The notes beneath the pieces are model-generated. The model saw nothing but the letters and a program-made list of their open reading frames with translations, was not told the origin of the DNA and ran no database searches. DNA of 64,000 nt from NCBI RefSeq assembly GCF_019218745.1, contig NZ_JAHUXA010000007.1, positions 124,001 to 188,000 on the forward strand, given 5' to 3'. This document shows, piece after piece, positions 53,537 through 63,199 of the stretch (the stretch's first letter is position 1; every line of letters starts with the position of its first letter). Source of the stretch: Enterobacter sp. ENT03. GTDB taxonomy: Bacteria; Pseudomonadota; Gammaproteobacteria; Enterobacterales; Enterobacteriaceae. Both the position numbers and the translations under genes were made by a program.

Positions 53537-54364
53537 ATGGGACGTCGTTTTAGCGTGCGCGCCGCTGTCGGTGCATTACTGTTAACCTGCGGGCTGGCTC
53601 AGGCCAGCGATCCACAAACCATCACCTTTGGCGTCGCCCCTGGCCCCTACGGTGACATGGTGAAACAGGCCATCGCGCCCTCGCTGAAAGAGAAAGGCTA
53701 TAAAGTCGTGGTGCGCGAATTCAGCGACTACGTGCAGCCGAACATGGCGCTGTCCAACGGCAGTATCGACGCCAACCTGTTCCAGCACTCGCTCTATTTC
53801 AACAAATTTATCGCTGATAAAAATCTCAAACTGACGAAGCTGATTAACGTGCCAACTGCCGGTATGGGCTTTTATTCGCACAAGATCAAAAGCCTGGATG
53901 AGCTGAAAAAGGGCGATATTGTTACCCTGTCTAACGATCCCACTAACCTGGCGCGCGGCCTGCGTTTCCTGCAATCCCTGAATTTGATCACCATAAAAGA
54001 CAATATCGATCCGACCAAAGCCTCCGAGCGCGATATTGCCACTAACCCGAAAGGGCTGGTGTTCAAACCGCTGGAAGCCGCCCAGTTGCCGCGTACCCTC
54101 GACAGCGCCACCGCCGCCCTGGTCAACGGTAACTTTGCTATCGCCGCCGGCCTGAAGCTGGACTCTGCCCTCAAGCAGGAACAGCTGGATGATAATCTGA
54201 AAAATATCATCGCCGTGCGCAGTGAAGACGCCGACAAGCCGTTCGCGAAAGACATCGTCGAGGTGGTGAAATCCCCGGCATACCGCGCGGTGATCGACTC
54301 CCCGGACCACGTCTACAGCGCGTTCCAGAAACCCGACTGGATGGTGGCCGCGGATAAAAAATAA
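53537..54364 (+). CDS. MetQ/NlpA-family substrate-binding protein (second paralogue)
   Basis: A 275-residue periplasmic binding protein. A signal peptide (cleavage near AQA, residue about 22-24) lacks a lipobox cysteine. GSIDANLFQHSLYFNKFI, NDPTNLARGLRFLQSLNLI and ALVNGNFAIAAGL are the NlpA-family core. The RBS AGGAGA precedes its ATG. It begins a metQ-metN-metI order operon, opposite in strand and clearly divergent in sequence from the set at 9.7-11.9 kb. The ligand is probably methionine or a related amino acid but cannot be read from sequence. Confidence 0.88.
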   Translation: MGRRFSVRAAVGALLLTCGLAQASDPQTITFGVAPGPYGDMVKQAIAPSLKEKGYKVVVREFSDYVQPNMALSNGSIDANLFQHSLYFNKFIADKNLKLTKLINVPTAGMGFYSHKIKSLDELKKGDIVTLSNDPTNLARGLRFLQSLNLITIKDNIDPTKASERDIATNPKGLVFKPLEAAQLPRTLDSATAALVNGNFAIAAGLKLDSALKQEQLDDNLKNIIAVRSEDADKPFAKDIVEVVKSPAYRAVIDSPDHVYSAFQKPDWMVAADKK

Positions 54365-54385
54365 ACCGCGCACCGGATAAGTTCT

Positions 54386-54407
54386 GGCAGGCTGCGGCCT
54401 GCCTTTT
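54386..54407 (+). terminator. Intra-operon hairpin between metQ-like and metN-like genes
   Basis: GGCAGG and CCTGCC form a 6-bp stem around CTGCGG, followed by TTTT. It sits in the 59-base gap and would lower transcription of the transporter relative to the binding protein, a common arrangement in binding-protein operons. Confidence 0.55.
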
Positions 54408-54423
54408 GCATTTCGAGGACGGC

Positions 54424-55440
54424 ATGATTGAAATAGATAACGTCTGCGTGGACTTTCCCGCAGGCCGTGGCCCGATGAGCCGGGCAGTGGACGATGTCAG
54501 CCTGCGCATTGCGCCGGGCGAGATCTTTGGCATCGTCGGCACCAGCGGCGCGGGCAAAAGCACGTTGCTGCGCACCCTGAACGCGCTCCAGCGTCCCTCG
54601 CAGGGCAGTATCAGGATTAACGGCGTTGAGATTTCCGCTCTGGAAGGCGTCACCCTGCGCCGCGCGCGTCAGCGTATCGGCATGATCTTCCAGCACTTCA
54701 ACCTGATGCATACCCGTACCGTGGCGCAGAACGTCGCTTTTAGCCTGAAAGCGGCGGGCTGGGAGCGGGCGAAAATCGCCCCGCGCGTGGCGGAAATTCT
54801 GCAACTGGTGGGGCTGGCGGATAAAGCGAATCGCTACCCGGTCCAGCTCTCCGGCGGTCAGAAACAGCGCGTCGGTATTGCCCGCGCCATTGCCAATCAT
54901 CCGGACGTTTTGTTGTGCGACGAACCGACGTCCGCGCTGGATCTGGAAACCTCTGCCACCATTCTGGCGCTGTTAAAGCAGATCAATGACACCCTCGGTA
55001 TCACCATTGTGCTGATCACCCACGAAATGAACGTTATCAAAACCATCTGCGATCGCGTGGCGGTGATGTCCGGCGGCAAAGTGGTGGAGATGGGCGAGGT
55101 GTTTGATATTTTTGCCCACCCGCAGCACGCGTTCACGCAGCAACTGGTGTCGCACACCCTGAACCTGACGCTGCCGGAACGCCTGCAACAGCATCTGCCG
55201 GGGCAACTGCTCAAGATCCTGTTTATCGGCGATTCAGCGGAACAGCCGGTGCTGTCCGATGCGGCGATCCGCTTTGGCGTAGCGGTGAATATTCTGCACG
55301 GCAAAATCGAATACCTTGGCGAGCGGGCGCTCGGCATTTTGGTCGTGCAGCTCACCGCGCCCGATAACCCGACGGCGGTGGATGCCGCTGTCGATTACAT
55401 TCGTAACCGTACGGCTCGCGTGGAGGTGATCCGTGGATGA
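54424..55440 (+). CDS. MetN-type ABC ATPase with NIL domain (second paralogue)
   Basis: A 338-residue ATPase close to full MetN length. Walker A GTSGAGKST, signature LSGGQKQR, Walker B VLLCDEPTSALD and the ITHEM switch are intact. The C-terminal 75-80 residues (LKILFIGDSAEQPVLSDAAIRFGVAVNILHG region) form an NIL domain, which in MetN senses methionine and inhibits transport. That contrasts with the shorter paralogue at 10.3-11.1 kb. The ATG at 54424 has AGGA four bases upstream and is preferred over a TTG six codons earlier. Confidence 0.9.
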   Translation: MIEIDNVCVDFPAGRGPMSRAVDDVSLRIAPGEIFGIVGTSGAGKSTLLRTLNALQRPSQGSIRINGVEISALEGVTLRRARQRIGMIFQHFNLMHTRTVAQNVAFSLKAAGWERAKIAPRVAEILQLVGLADKANRYPVQLSGGQKQRVGIARAIANHPDVLLCDEPTSALDLETSATILALLKQINDTLGITIVLITHEMNVIKTICDRVAVMSGGKVVEMGEVFDIFAHPQHAFTQQLVSHTLNLTLPERLQQHLPGQLLKILFIGDSAEQPVLSDAAIRFGVAVNILHGKIEYLGERALGILVVQLTAPDNPTAVDAAVDYIRNRTARVEVIRG

Positions 55441-56092
55441 GTTATTACCGGATTTGATGCTGGCGTTTAATGAAACTTTCCAGATGCTGAGCATTTCGAC
55501 AGTGCTGGCGATTGTCGGCGGATTACCGCTGGGCTTTCTGATTTTCGTGACCGATCGCCACCTGTTCTGGCAGAATCGCGGCGTCAATCTCATCAGCTCC
55601 GTGCTGGTAAATATTATTCGCTCGGTGCCTTTTGTCATCCTGCTGGTGCTGCTCCTGCCGCTAACGCAGTTTCTGCTCGGCAACACCATCGGCCCGATTG
55701 CCGCGTCTGTGCCGCTGTCGGTGGCCGCCATTGCCTTCTATGCGCGGCTGGTGGACGGCGCGCTGCGGGACGTGGATAAAGGCATTATCGAGGCGGCGGA
55801 AGCGTTCGGGGCCAGCCCAATGCGTATTATTTGCACCGTGCTGTTGCCGGAAGCCAGTGCCGGACTGCTGCGCGGACTGACCATCACGCTGGTCAGCCTG
55901 ATTGGTTATTCGGCGATGGCCGGGATCGTCGGTGGCGGTGGCGTCGGGGATCTGGCGATCCGTTATGGCTACTACCGCTACGAAACGCAGGTGATGGTGG
56001 TAACGGTGATCGCGCTGATTATTCTGGTGCAGGTGGTGCAGATGCTGGGCGACTGGCTGGCCGCGCGCGCCGACAAGCGGGGCCGCCACTGA
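55433..56092 (+). CDS. MetI-type ABC permease (second paralogue)
   Basis: A 219-residue permease with about five helices, LLPEASAGLLRGLTI as the EAA loop and [24 protein letters not shown] as the MetI signature. It starts with GTG at 55433, supported by GGAGG six bases upstream, and overlaps the metN-like gene by eight bases. It ends immediately before the convergent selU stop codon. It completes a MetQNI-like importer. Confidence 0.88.
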   Translation: MDELLPDLMLAFNETFQMLSISTVLAIVGGLPLGFLIFVTDRHLFWQNRGVNLISSVLVNIIRSVPFVILLVLLLPLTQFLLGNTIGPIAASVPLSVAAIAFYARLVDGALRDVDKGIIEAAEAFGASPMRIICTVLLPEASAGLLRGLTITLVSLIGYSAMAGIVGGGGVGDLAIRYGYYRYETQVMVVTVIALIILVQVVQMLGDWLAARADKRGRH

Positions 56093-57166
56093 TTACCCCT
56101 GTTGCAGCCAGCCGTTGACCTCCTGCCATGAGCCGCGAAAGACGATTTTCGCGGCTTTCTTTTCCAGCTGATAGCGGTACATCGGATCGTAATACTCCTT
56201 CAGTAACGGCACCAGCCAGGCGTCGTGTCCACGAGTGTCGCCGTGCTGCTGCTGGATCGTCAGCGCCGTATCAAGATGCGCGTTCAGCTCGGCAAAACGT
56301 TGCAGACCCAGACGGCGACGAATAGCAAACAGCCCGTGATGCAGATATTCCGCATAAGCCTGCCAGCCCGCCTCTGCGCCACAGGCGGCGGTAAAGTCGC
56401 GCTGCATGCGCACAAAATACTCCTCATGCAGACGCATCACGCGCAGGTCAAACGGATCATCCACCACGGCGATGGGCGACTGCGCCATGCGATCGCGCAG
56501 GCATGCCGGCAGATGGTTGGCACCGATCATCCGGCCTTCATCTTCCAGCACCCAGCGCGCCGCATCCCGCTTAAGCAGTTTCACCGCCAGCGCATTTTCA
56601 AAACTGGCCTGAGAGAGCTGCGCTTGCAGCGTGCGGCCAAATGACGAACCGCGATGGCGGGCCAGACCTTCCAGATCGATACCGTCAGGATGCTGGCGGA
56701 CCAGATCCGTTTTACCGCTGCCGGTGCAGCCGCCGATCAGGATCAGCGGACGCTGTACGCGCTGCTCGGTGGCCTGGATCGCCGCCTGGCGCAGGGCTTT
56801 ATAGCCACCGGGAATTAACGGGTACTCAATGCCCGTCTCGCGCAGCCACTGCTGGGTGATATGGGAGCGCTGACCGCCACGGGCGCAGCATAAATAGCCG
56901 TCAGGATGGCGCTGGCAGGCATCACGCCAGGCCTGAATGCGCTGTTCGCGCGTGACGCCGGACACCAGTTGATGCCCGAGTTTTAACGCGGCGTCCGGGC
57001 CGTGGCGTTTATAACAGGTGCCGACCGCCGCGCGCTCTTCGTCATTCATCAACGGAAGATTCAGCGCCGACGGCATCGCCCCCTGGGCAAATTCCACCGG
57101 GGCGCGCACGTCCAGCAGCGGCGTATCAGCGGCGAGGATCGCACCATAATCCATGCCTTCGTTCAT
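56093..57166 (-). CDS. selU: tRNA 2-selenouridine synthase SelU (YbbB)
   Basis: A 357-residue enzyme (E. coli 364) that replaces sulfur by selenium in 2-thiouridine at the wobble position of certain tRNAs, through a geranylated intermediate. The N-terminal rhodanese domain has the catalytic cysteine in [11 protein letters not shown]. The C-terminal P-loop domain has [12 protein letters not shown]. It stands alone on the minus strand between the metI-like gene and purK. Confidence 0.95.
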   Translation of the reverse strand: MNEGMDYGAILAADTPLLDVRAPVEFAQGAMPSALNLPLMNDEERAAVGTCYKRHGPDAALKLGHQLVSGVTREQRIQAWRDACQRHPDGYLCCARGGQRSHITQQWLRETGIEYPLIPGGYKALRQAAIQATEQRVQRPLILIGGCTGSGKTDLVRQHPDGIDLEGLARHRGSSFGRTLQAQLSQASFENALAVKLLKRDAARWVLEDEGRMIGANHLPACLRDRMAQSPIAVVDDPFDLRVMRLHEEYFVRMQRDFTAACGAEAGWQAYAEYLHHGLFAIRRRLGLQRFAELNAHLDTALTIQQQHGDTRGHDAWLVPLLKEYYDPMYRYQLEKKAAKIVFRGSWQEVNGWLQQG

Positions 57167-57281
57167 GGGAATTCCTTCTGCACATCAAAAAACGACGTTG
57201 TACGTCAGATGGCCCTATTTTACGCGTGCATTTGTGCGATGGGGGAAAAATGATGGGGAGCGCGTGGGGGGACTTTCGTAA

Positions 57282-57306
57282 GCCCGGCAAGCCTGCGCCG
57301 CCGGGC
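57282..57306. repeat. Single REP element between selU and purK
   Basis: GCCCGGC, CAAGCCTGCGC-type centre and GCCGGGC form a REP palindrome of the same family as the 47.8-kb array (shared AAGCCTGCGCCGCC core). It lies nine bases beyond the purK stop codon. Confidence 0.7.
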
Positions 57307-57314
57307 AACAGCGT

Positions 57315-58382
57315 TTACGCTAATTTCGACTGCGCCCAGGCGATGCCGCTGGCGTATTCCGGCGGCAGTAGCGGGAGCAGGGCTTCAAGGGTGGCGCTCA
57401 GACGATCAGTGTCGGCATCATTCAGATTAAGATGCCCGACCTTGCGGCCCGGACGCACATCTTTGTCGTACCAGTGCAGATGCACCAGCGGCAGCTTCAG
57501 CCAGTCATAATTCAGATCGCTGCCGATCAGGTTGATCATCACCGACGGGCTGTTAATCACCGGTTGCGGCATCGGCAGCCCGGTAATCGCGCGCAGATGC
57601 AGCTCGAACTGGCTGATGGACGCGCCGTTCTGCGTCCAGTGCCCGCTGTTGTGTACGCGCGGGGCCAGTTCGTTAATCAGCAGCCCGGCCGGGGTGACAA
57701 AGCACTCCATCGCCATCACGCCGACGTAGTTTAGCTCGCTTAAGATCGCGCCCAGCATCGCTTCGGCCTGTTCTTGCTGAGCGGCATTGGCCTGCGGGAA
57801 AGCAACGCTGGTACGCAAAATGCCGTCCTGATGCAGGTTGTGGGTCAGCGGATAAAACACGGTGCTGCCGTCGTGTCCGCGCGCGCCCACCAGCGACACT
57901 TCGCCGGAGAAATTAATGCCCTGCTCGACAATGCATTCCCCGTAGCAGTCGTCCGGCAACTGATCGGTATCATCCGCGCGCAAACGCCACTGACCGCGCC
58001 CGTCGTAGCCGCCGACGCGGCGCTTGACGATGGCCAGTTCGCCCAGGCGGTCAAACACGCCAGGCCACTCATCGCGGCTGGCCAGCAACTGCCAGGGGGC
58101 AGTGGCGAGGCCAAGCGTATCGAAGAGCTGTTTTTGCGTCAGACGGTCGGCGATGATCGGGAAGACGTCGCGATTGACGAACGCGGGGTGGCGCGCCAGC
58201 TCGCGGGTGAGGGCGGTTTCCGGCCAGCGCTCGATTTCTGCGGTGATCACGCTTTGCGCGAAAGGCACGGCTTCCGGCTCCGCATCCAGTCCCACCGGCC
58301 ATACGGCGATACCCAGCGGCTCACCGGCCTGGCGCAGCATACGGCCAAGCTGTCCGTTACCTAAAATACAGACCTGTTTCAT
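57315..58382 (-). CDS. purK: N5-carboxyaminoimidazole ribonucleotide synthase PurK
   Basis: A 355-residue ATP-grasp enzyme (E. coli length) carboxylating AIR to N5-CAIR in purine synthesis. [20 protein letters not shown] is the N-terminal nucleotide-like motif; [14 protein letters not shown] and [12 protein letters not shown] with [13 protein letters not shown] are ATP-grasp elements. Its ATG overlaps the purE stop codon (ATGA), so the pair is coupled and controlled from the PurR-regulated purE promoter. Confidence 0.97.
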   Translation of the reverse strand: MKQVCILGNGQLGRMLRQAGEPLGIAVWPVGLDAEPEAVPFAQSVITAEIERWPETALTRELARHPAFVNRDVFPIIADRLTQKQLFDTLGLATAPWQLLASRDEWPGVFDRLGELAIVKRRVGGYDGRGQWRLRADDTDQLPDDCYGECIVEQGINFSGEVSLVGARGHDGSTVFYPLTHNLHQDGILRTSVAFPQANAAQQEQAEAMLGAILSELNYVGVMAMECFVTPAGLLINELAPRVHNSGHWTQNGASISQFELHLRAITGLPMPQPVINSPSVMINLIGSDLNYDWLKLPLVHLHWYDKDVRPGRKVGHLNLNDADTDRLSATLEALLPLLPPEYASGIAWAQSKLA

Positions 58383-58888
58383 GCGTCACCCCGCGGATCC
58401 GGGTTATCCAGCACTTCATCCGTCTGGCGTTGACGCCATTCAACCAGGCGCTGATGCAGTTCGCGATCGTGGGTGGCGAGGATCTGCGCCGCCAGCAGTG
58501 CGGCGTTGGCTGCACCGGCTTTACCGATCGCCAGCGTTCCCACCGGAATACCGCGCGGCATCTGCACGATGGAGTAAAGGCTGTCGACACCGCTTAATGC
58601 GGCGCTTTGCACGGGCACACCCAGCACCGGCACCAGCGTTTTGGCGGCAATCATGCCCGGCAGATGTGCAGCACCCCCAGCACCGGCAATGATCACCTGA
58701 TAACCGTTCTGCCCGGCGCTTTCGGCGAAGCTGAACAGTTTGTCAGGGGTGCGATGCGCGGAAACCACTTCAACATGGTAAGGAACGTGCAGAAGATCGA
58801 GGATTTCAGTGGCGAACTGCATGGTTGCCCAGTCGCTTTTGGACCCCATCACGATGGCGATACGCGCCGGATTATTGCGGGAAGACAT
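58379..58888 (-). CDS. purE: N5-carboxyaminoimidazole ribonucleotide mutase PurE
   Basis: A 169-residue enzyme (E. coli length) converting N5-CAIR to CAIR. The motif [14 protein letters not shown] binds phosphate. [13 protein letters not shown] carries the catalytic His, and [16 protein letters not shown] completes the site. It is the first gene of purEK; a PurR operator lies 73 bases upstream. Confidence 0.97.
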   Translation of the reverse strand: MSSRNNPARIAIVMGSKSDWATMQFATEILDLLHVPYHVEVVSAHRTPDKLFSFAESAGQNGYQVIIAGAGGAAHLPGMIAAKTLVPVLGVPVQSAALSGVDSLYSIVQMPRGIPVGTLAIGKAGAANAALLAAQILATHDRELHQRLVEWRQRQTDEVLDNPDPRGDA

Positions 58889-58960
58889 GCGCCTTAAAAC
58901 TCCTGTGGGTGTGCTTCAGACTGCTTTTAAGGCCACAGAGAATAGCATGGAATACCGCCA

Positions 58961-58976
58961 AGGAAAACGGTTGCGC
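58961..58976 (-). promoter_or_regulatory. PurR operator of purEK
   Basis: AGGAAAACGGTTGCGC on the plus strand is GCGCAACCGTTTTCCT on the purE strand. It matches the PurR consensus ACGCAAACGTTTNCNT at most positions and strongly resembles the known purE operator. It lies upstream of purE, over or near its promoter. Confidence 0.82.
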
Positions 58977-59010
58977 GGTTTACACTTCATCCTTCAGGCT
59001 GCCTCTGTGT

Positions 59011-59100
59011 TGGCTTCACCGGCGCGCCCCGGTCACTTACTTATGTAAGCTCCCGGGGGTTGCAGGTTTGCCGCCTTGATGCAGGCTGAATGATTTTGTG
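59011..59100. repeat. Dispersed enterobacterial intergenic repeat (Box C-like)
   Basis: The segment has CACTTACTTATGTAAGCTCC (59033-59052) with a CTTAC/GTAAG stem, a GGG-rich stretch and TTTGCCGCCTTGATGCAGGC. This order recalls a dispersed repeat seen between E. coli genes. It lies between the lpxH end and the purE promoter. The family name is from memory of similar sequences. Confidence 0.45.
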
Positions 59101-59116
59101 TAAACAATGGGAACAA

Positions 59117-59839
59117 TCAGAAGGGAAACGCGATCAGTTCAATCTTGTCAGCTGTCACTTTCACCATCGAGCCTTCCTGATGCCAGGCGCCCAGCACATA
59201 GCGATAGGCAGGCTCGCCGTTGGCGGTCAGCGTGTGGATGGCCGGGCGATGGGTATGACCGTGGATCAGATGCTGCACCTGGTGGTTTTCCATCACGTTC
59301 ACCACCGCGTGTGGGTTGACGTCCATAATGGCCTGGGATTTGGTGCGGTTGGCGGAAGTGCTGTCAGCGCGCATTTTCGCGGCGATACGCATACGGATAA
59401 ACAGCGGCAGGGCGAGAAACAGTTTTTGCAGCCAGGGCTGGTGGACTTTAGCGCGAAACGCCTGATAGCCCGCGTCGTCGGTACACAGCGTGTCACCATG
59501 CAGGATCAACAGCCGTTTACCGTACAGCTCAAGCACTTTTTCTTCCGGCAGCAGCGTCATGCCGCTTTCACGCGCAAAGCGTGTCCCGAGCAGAAAATCA
59601 CGATTACCGTGAATGAAATAAACCGGGACGCCGGCATCAGCCAGCGCTTTCAGCGCGGCGGCAATCTGGCGATGCAGCGGGTTAGGATCGTCATCGCCAA
59701 TCCAGGCTTCAAACAGATCGCCCAGAATGTACAACGCCTCGGCTTCCCGCGCCGTACCGGCCAAAAAACGCAGAAAACCGGCGGTGATCGCCGGTTCTTC
59801 TGTTTGCAGATGGAGATCTGCAATAAAGAGTGTCGCCAC
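59117..59839 (-). CDS. lpxH: UDP-2,3-diacylglucosamine diphosphatase LpxH
   Basis: A 240-residue peripheral membrane metallophosphatase (E. coli length) that cleaves UDP-2,3-diacylglucosamine to lipid X in lipid A synthesis. Metal motifs are all visible: IADLHL (Asp8, His10), LGDLFE (Asp41), HGNRD (Asn79), LHGDTL (His114) and HGHTHRP (His195, His197). The start is GTG at 59839, as in E. coli. It follows ppiB by three bases on the minus strand, so the two are cotranscribed. Confidence 0.97.
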   Translation of the reverse strand: MATLFIADLHLQTEEPAITAGFLRFLAGTAREAEALYILGDLFEAWIGDDDPNPLHRQIAAALKALADAGVPVYFIHGNRDFLLGTRFARESGMTLLPEEKVLELYGKRLLILHGDTLCTDDAGYQAFRAKVHQPWLQKLFLALPLFIRMRIAAKMRADSTSANRTKSQAIMDVNPHAVVNVMENHQVQHLIHGHTHRPAIHTLTANGEPAYRYVLGAWHQEGSMVKVTADKIELIAFPF

Positions 59840-59842
59840 CGA

Positions 59843-60337
59843 TTACTCGCTGACGGTCACGCTTTGAATAATCACGTCTTCTTTCGGCACGTCCTGATGC
59901 ATGCCGCTGCGACCAGTGGAAACCGCTTTGATTTTATCAACCACGTCCATGCCTTCTGCCACTTCGGCGAATACGCAATAACCCCAGCCCTGGAGGTTTT
60001 CGCCGCTGAAGTTCAGGAAGTCGTTATCGACCACGTTGATGAAGAACTGCGCGGTAGCAGAGTGCGGAGCCTGAGTACGGGCCATTGCCAGCGTACCACG
60101 GGTGTTTTTCAGACCGTTGTTGGCTTCGTTTTTGATCGCCTCTTTGGTCTCTTTCTGCTTCATACCCGGTTCAAAACCGCCACCCTGGATCATAAAGCCG
60201 TTGATCACACGGTGGAAAATGGTGTTGTCGTAAAAACCTTCGCGGCAGTAGTCGAGGAAGTTTTTAACGGTTTCAGGTGCTTTATCATCAAAGGTTTTGA
60301 TTACGATATCGCCGTGATTAGTGTGGAAAGTAACCAT
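59843..60337 (-). CDS. ppiB: Peptidyl-prolyl cis-trans isomerase B
   Basis: A 164-residue cytoplasmic cyclophilin, the E. coli length. The catalytic segment [15 protein letters not shown] and [20 protein letters not shown] are intact. It catalyses proline isomerisation during folding. It is upstream of lpxH and divergent from cysS, as in E. coli. Confidence 0.97.
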   Translation of the reverse strand: MVTFHTNHGDIVIKTFDDKAPETVKNFLDYCREGFYDNTIFHRVINGFMIQGGGFEPGMKQKETKEAIKNEANNGLKNTRGTLAMARTQAPHSATAQFFINVVDNDFLNFSGENLQGWGYCVFAEVAEGMDVVDKIKAVSTGRSGMHQDVPKEDVIIQSVTVSE

Positions 60338-60510
60338 TGTTGCATCCTGTTTTGTTTGGTAAGTCGCGTCGACCCGGCAAGGGTCAGAGATAATCGCCTT
60401 TTATAGCATAACCCCGAGGTTCGATCACCTTGCAAAGGGTGCTGCTTCGCTGCTGAAATATGGTTATGATAAGAAAGATATTCTCCACACACGTCTAAAC
60501 GGAATCTTCG

Positions 60511-61896
60511 ATGCTTAAAATTTTTAATACCCTGACGCGCCAGAAAGAGGAATTCAAACCTATCCATGCCGGTGAAGTGGGCATGTACGTGTGTGGTATC
60601 ACCGTTTACGATCTGTGTCATATCGGCCATGGCCGTACCTTTGTGGCCTTTGATGTGGTAGCACGCTACCTGCGTTTTCTTGGTTATAAGCTGAAATACG
60701 TACGTAACATCACTGATATTGATGACAAAATCATTAAGCGCGCCAATGAAAACGGTGAGGATTTTGTCGCGCTGGTGGATCGTATGATCGGTGAAATGTA
60801 CACGGATTTTGACGCGCTGAACATTCTGCGTCCGGATAACGAACCGCGTGCGACCCACCATATCCACGAAATCATCGAAATTACTGAACGTTTGATCGCC
60901 CGCGGTCATGCGTATGTTGCCGACAATGGCGACGTGATGTTCTCGGTGCCTACCGATCCGAACTACGGCAAATTGTCGCGTCAGGATCTGGATCAGTTGC
61001 AGGCTGGCGCGCGCGTCGAAGTGGCTGATATTAAACGCAACCCGATGGATTTCGTGCTGTGGAAAATGTCCAAGCCGGGCGAGCCGAGCTGGCCGTCGCC
61101 GTGGGGCGAAGGGCGTCCTGGCTGGCACATTGAGTGCTCGGCGATGAACTGCAAACAGCTCGGCAACCATTTCGATATTCACGGCGGCGGTTCGGATCTG
61201 ATGTTCCCGCACCATGAAAACGAAATCGCCCAGTCCACCTGCGCCCACGACGGCGAATACGTAAACTACTGGATGCACTCCGGGATGGTGATGATCGACC
61301 GCGAGAAAATGTCGAAATCCCTCGGCAACTTCTTTACCGTGCGCGACGTGCTGAAGTATTACGATGCGGAAACCATCCGCTATTTCCTGATGTCCGGTCA
61401 CTATCGTAGCCAGCTCAACTACAGCGAAGAGAACCTGAAGCAAGCGCGTTCTGCGCTGGAGCGGCTGTACACCGCGCTGCGCGGCACGGATAAAACCGTG
61501 GCACCGGCAGGCGGCGAGGCCTTTGAAGCGCGCTTTATCGAGGCGATGGACGACGATTTCAACACGCCGGAAGCCTATTCCGTGCTGTTCGATATGGCGC
61601 GCGAGGTTAACCGTTTGAAAACGGAAGACCTCAACGCCGCAAACGGCATGGCCGCGCAGCTGCGTAAACTCGGCAGCGTGCTGGGTCTGCTGGAGCAGGA
61701 CGCTGAGCAGTTCCTGCAAAGCGGTGCGCGGGCGGATGACGGCGAAGTGGCGGAGATCGAAGCGTTAATCAAACAGCGTCTGGATGCGCGTCAGGCGAAA
61801 GACTGGGCTGCGGCAGATGCGGCGCGTGATCGTCTCAATGAGATGGGGATCGTGCTGGAAGACGGCCCGCAGGGCACGACCTGGCGTCGTAAGTAA
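60511..61896 (+). CDS. cysS: Cysteinyl-tRNA synthetase
   Basis: A 461-residue class I synthetase (E. coli length). The zinc site that selects cysteine uses Cys28 (YVCGITVYD), Cys209 (HIECSAMN) and the His/Glu of FPHHENE. The ATP motifs are HIGHGR and KMSKS. The C-terminal helical domain binds the tRNA-Cys anticodon. A strong terminator follows. Confidence 0.98.
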   Translation: MLKIFNTLTRQKEEFKPIHAGEVGMYVCGITVYDLCHIGHGRTFVAFDVVARYLRFLGYKLKYVRNITDIDDKIIKRANENGEDFVALVDRMIGEMYTDFDALNILRPDNEPRATHHIHEIIEITERLIARGHAYVADNGDVMFSVPTDPNYGKLSRQDLDQLQAGARVEVADIKRNPMDFVLWKMSKPGEPSWPSPWGEGRPGWHIECSAMNCKQLGNHFDIHGGGSDLMFPHHENEIAQSTCAHDGEYVNYWMHSGMVMIDREKMSKSLGNFFTVRDVLKYYDAETIRYFLMSGHYRSQLNYSEENLKQARSALERLYTALRGTDKTVAPAGGEAFEARFIEAMDDDFNTPEAYSVLFDMAREVNRLKTEDLNAANGMAAQLRKLGSVLGLLEQDAEQFLQSGARADDGEVAEIEALIKQRLDARQAKDWAAADAARDRLNEMGIVLEDGPQGTTWRRK

Positions 61897-61903
61897 GCAG
61901 GCG

Positions 61904-61945
61904 ACTCTGGCCGCTTTGCATGAGCAACGCGGCCAGAGTGTTATT
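61904..61945 (+). terminator. Terminator of cysS
   Basis: ACTCTGGCCGC (61904-61914) and GCGGCCAGAGT (61929-61939) form a perfect 11-bp stem with a 14-base loop, followed by GTTATT. It starts eight bases after the cysS stop codon and meets the end of the convergent DUF2145 gene. Confidence 0.7.
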
Positions 61946-62765
61946 GATGCTCATCTTTTGGCGTGAAAACGCACACCGTATCCCCCAATCCCTGGTGATC
62001 ACAGCCTGCAACCGGACGGCTGGACCTCGCTATAAAATGAATCACGCTGTCGCCGCTGTTTAAGCCCACTTTGCCTTGTCGCAATAATTCATCTGGCTGG
62101 TCATCGGTAAAAATATTGCTGGCAAAGAGCGTTGCGCCCAGTTTTTCCACGCTGCTGACATTAACAATAGAAGGCTGATAGTCTGCCTTTTGCAGCCAGC
62201 GTCGGGCGTCATTTCGTGACCAGATATGCGCATCGTTTGCACGGGCAAAAATCTCCAGCAACCAGCCGTTAGAGTTCTGATAAGGGCCGGCAAATGGCCA
62301 GGCAATCAGGTTATAACGACTGCTATGAAAGAGATTGAGTTTGACGGGGCTGCGTAAAATGCCCTCAAGGGATGTCACCAGATCCGCGCGTGGGCGCAGA
62401 ATGGCGATATTCTGATGCACCAGTTCATCTGCCAGAAATTCATACAATCCCTGGATATAAAGGGAAGATGACGCTGTGCCGCAGGAATTTAAATTGTGGA
62501 TAACGCGCCAGTCGCCGTTCGGCTGACGCATGGCATAGCCTGCGTGTGACCAGGTCAGGTGGCGGCTTGACATGTCTTGTCCCTGACGAACTAAAACGAC
62601 AATCGTTTCAGGCTGGCTTTCCAGGTACTGTTTAAGCGCCTGCGCATGGTGCATCGTGGCAGCGATACTTTCCACCGACGGCGCCTGGTAGTGACAGTCT
62701 GTGCTGTCAGCCAGAGCGCTGGCAGAAACAGCGCTAAGCCAGAAAGCTACGGCTAAACGCCTCAT
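61941..62765 (-). CDS. Exported DUF2145-family protein
   Basis: A 274-residue protein with a Sec signal peptide (cleavage near ASALA, residue about 19). I recognise the DUF2145 family by the pattern LVRQGQDMSSRHLTWSHAGYAM, VIHNLNSCGTASSSLYIQGLYEF and FARANDAHIWSRNDARRWLQ. Conserved Cys and His suggest a papain-like/NlpC-type fold, but no activity is established. It is the last gene of a three-gene minus-strand operon (ybcI, small exported protein, this gene), overlapping its neighbour by four bases. In E. coli ybcI is not followed by these two genes, so they are accessory. Confidence 0.75.
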   Translation of the reverse strand: MRRLAVAFWLSAVSASALADSTDCHYQAPSVESIAATMHHAQALKQYLESQPETIVVLVRQGQDMSSRHLTWSHAGYAMRQPNGDWRVIHNLNSCGTASSSLYIQGLYEFLADELVHQNIAILRPRADLVTSLEGILRSPVKLNLFHSSRYNLIAWPFAGPYQNSNGWLLEIFARANDAHIWSRNDARRWLQKADYQPSIVNVSSVEKLGATLFASNIFTDDQPDELLRQGKVGLNSGDSVIHFIARSSRPVAGCDHQGLGDTVCVFTPKDEHQ

Positions 62766-63199
62766 TTGGTGGGGACAGGCTGGCTGGTGGAAAGACCGGA
62801 CTCTTCCTGATTCATCATATGAGCAAGCGCCTTACCGTCTTTTTTTAGATAGGCTCCAGTCCCTTCTGGCGCTTTTTCCAACGTAATTTTATCGCCCGCT
62901 TTAAGATGGCCCTCTTCAGCCGCATTGAGCGGGAGTTTCATGGTGACTTCTTTATTTTGCGGATTTTTGGCGGTAATCAGGGCCATTTTCTGGTCTTTAT
63001 TTTTTTCAACGGAATGAACGACCAGCGAGACGGGTAACAGGACCGGAGAAAGTATAATACCGCTCACCAGCACAGAACTCCCTGCGCTGGCAATGGCCGA
63101 GGAGAGTGCATACACGCTGGTGGTAGATGTATTTCCAGCATGGCTACTAACGGAGAAAGTGCAGGTTGCCATCATGGCGATAAGAAGTGTTTTACGCAT
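62762..63199 (-). CDS. Small exported protein of unknown function
   Basis: A 145-residue protein with a signal peptide (MRKTLLIAMMATCTFSVSSHAG). A hydrophobic stretch follows (ALSSAIASAGSSVLVSGIILSPVLLPVSLVV, about 31-61), rich in small residues, that could anchor it in the membrane. The soluble C-terminal part is lysine-rich, with a short SH3/OB-like beta segment (HLKAGDKITLEKAPEGTGAYL). I do not recognise a named family. It overlaps ybcI by eight bases and the DUF2145 gene by four, so the three are translated together and probably work together in the envelope. Confidence 0.8.
   Translation of the reverse strand: MRKTLLIAMMATCTFSVSSHAGNTSTTSVYALSSAIASAGSSVLVSGIILSPVLLPVSLVVHSVEKNKDQKMALITAKNPQNKEVTMKLPLNAAEEGHLKAGDKITLEKAPEGTGAYLKKDGKALAHMMNQEESGLSTSQPVPTK

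Noticed and set aside
59090-60406. 438-codon open frame antisense to lpxH and ppiB
   Set aside because: It covers two well-identified genes in the opposite direction, and its composition (Arg/His/Gln-rich) is that of a shadow frame.
60301-61719. 472-codon open frame antisense to cysS
   Set aside because: It is a mirror of the conserved cysS coding sequence, with no recognisable domain.
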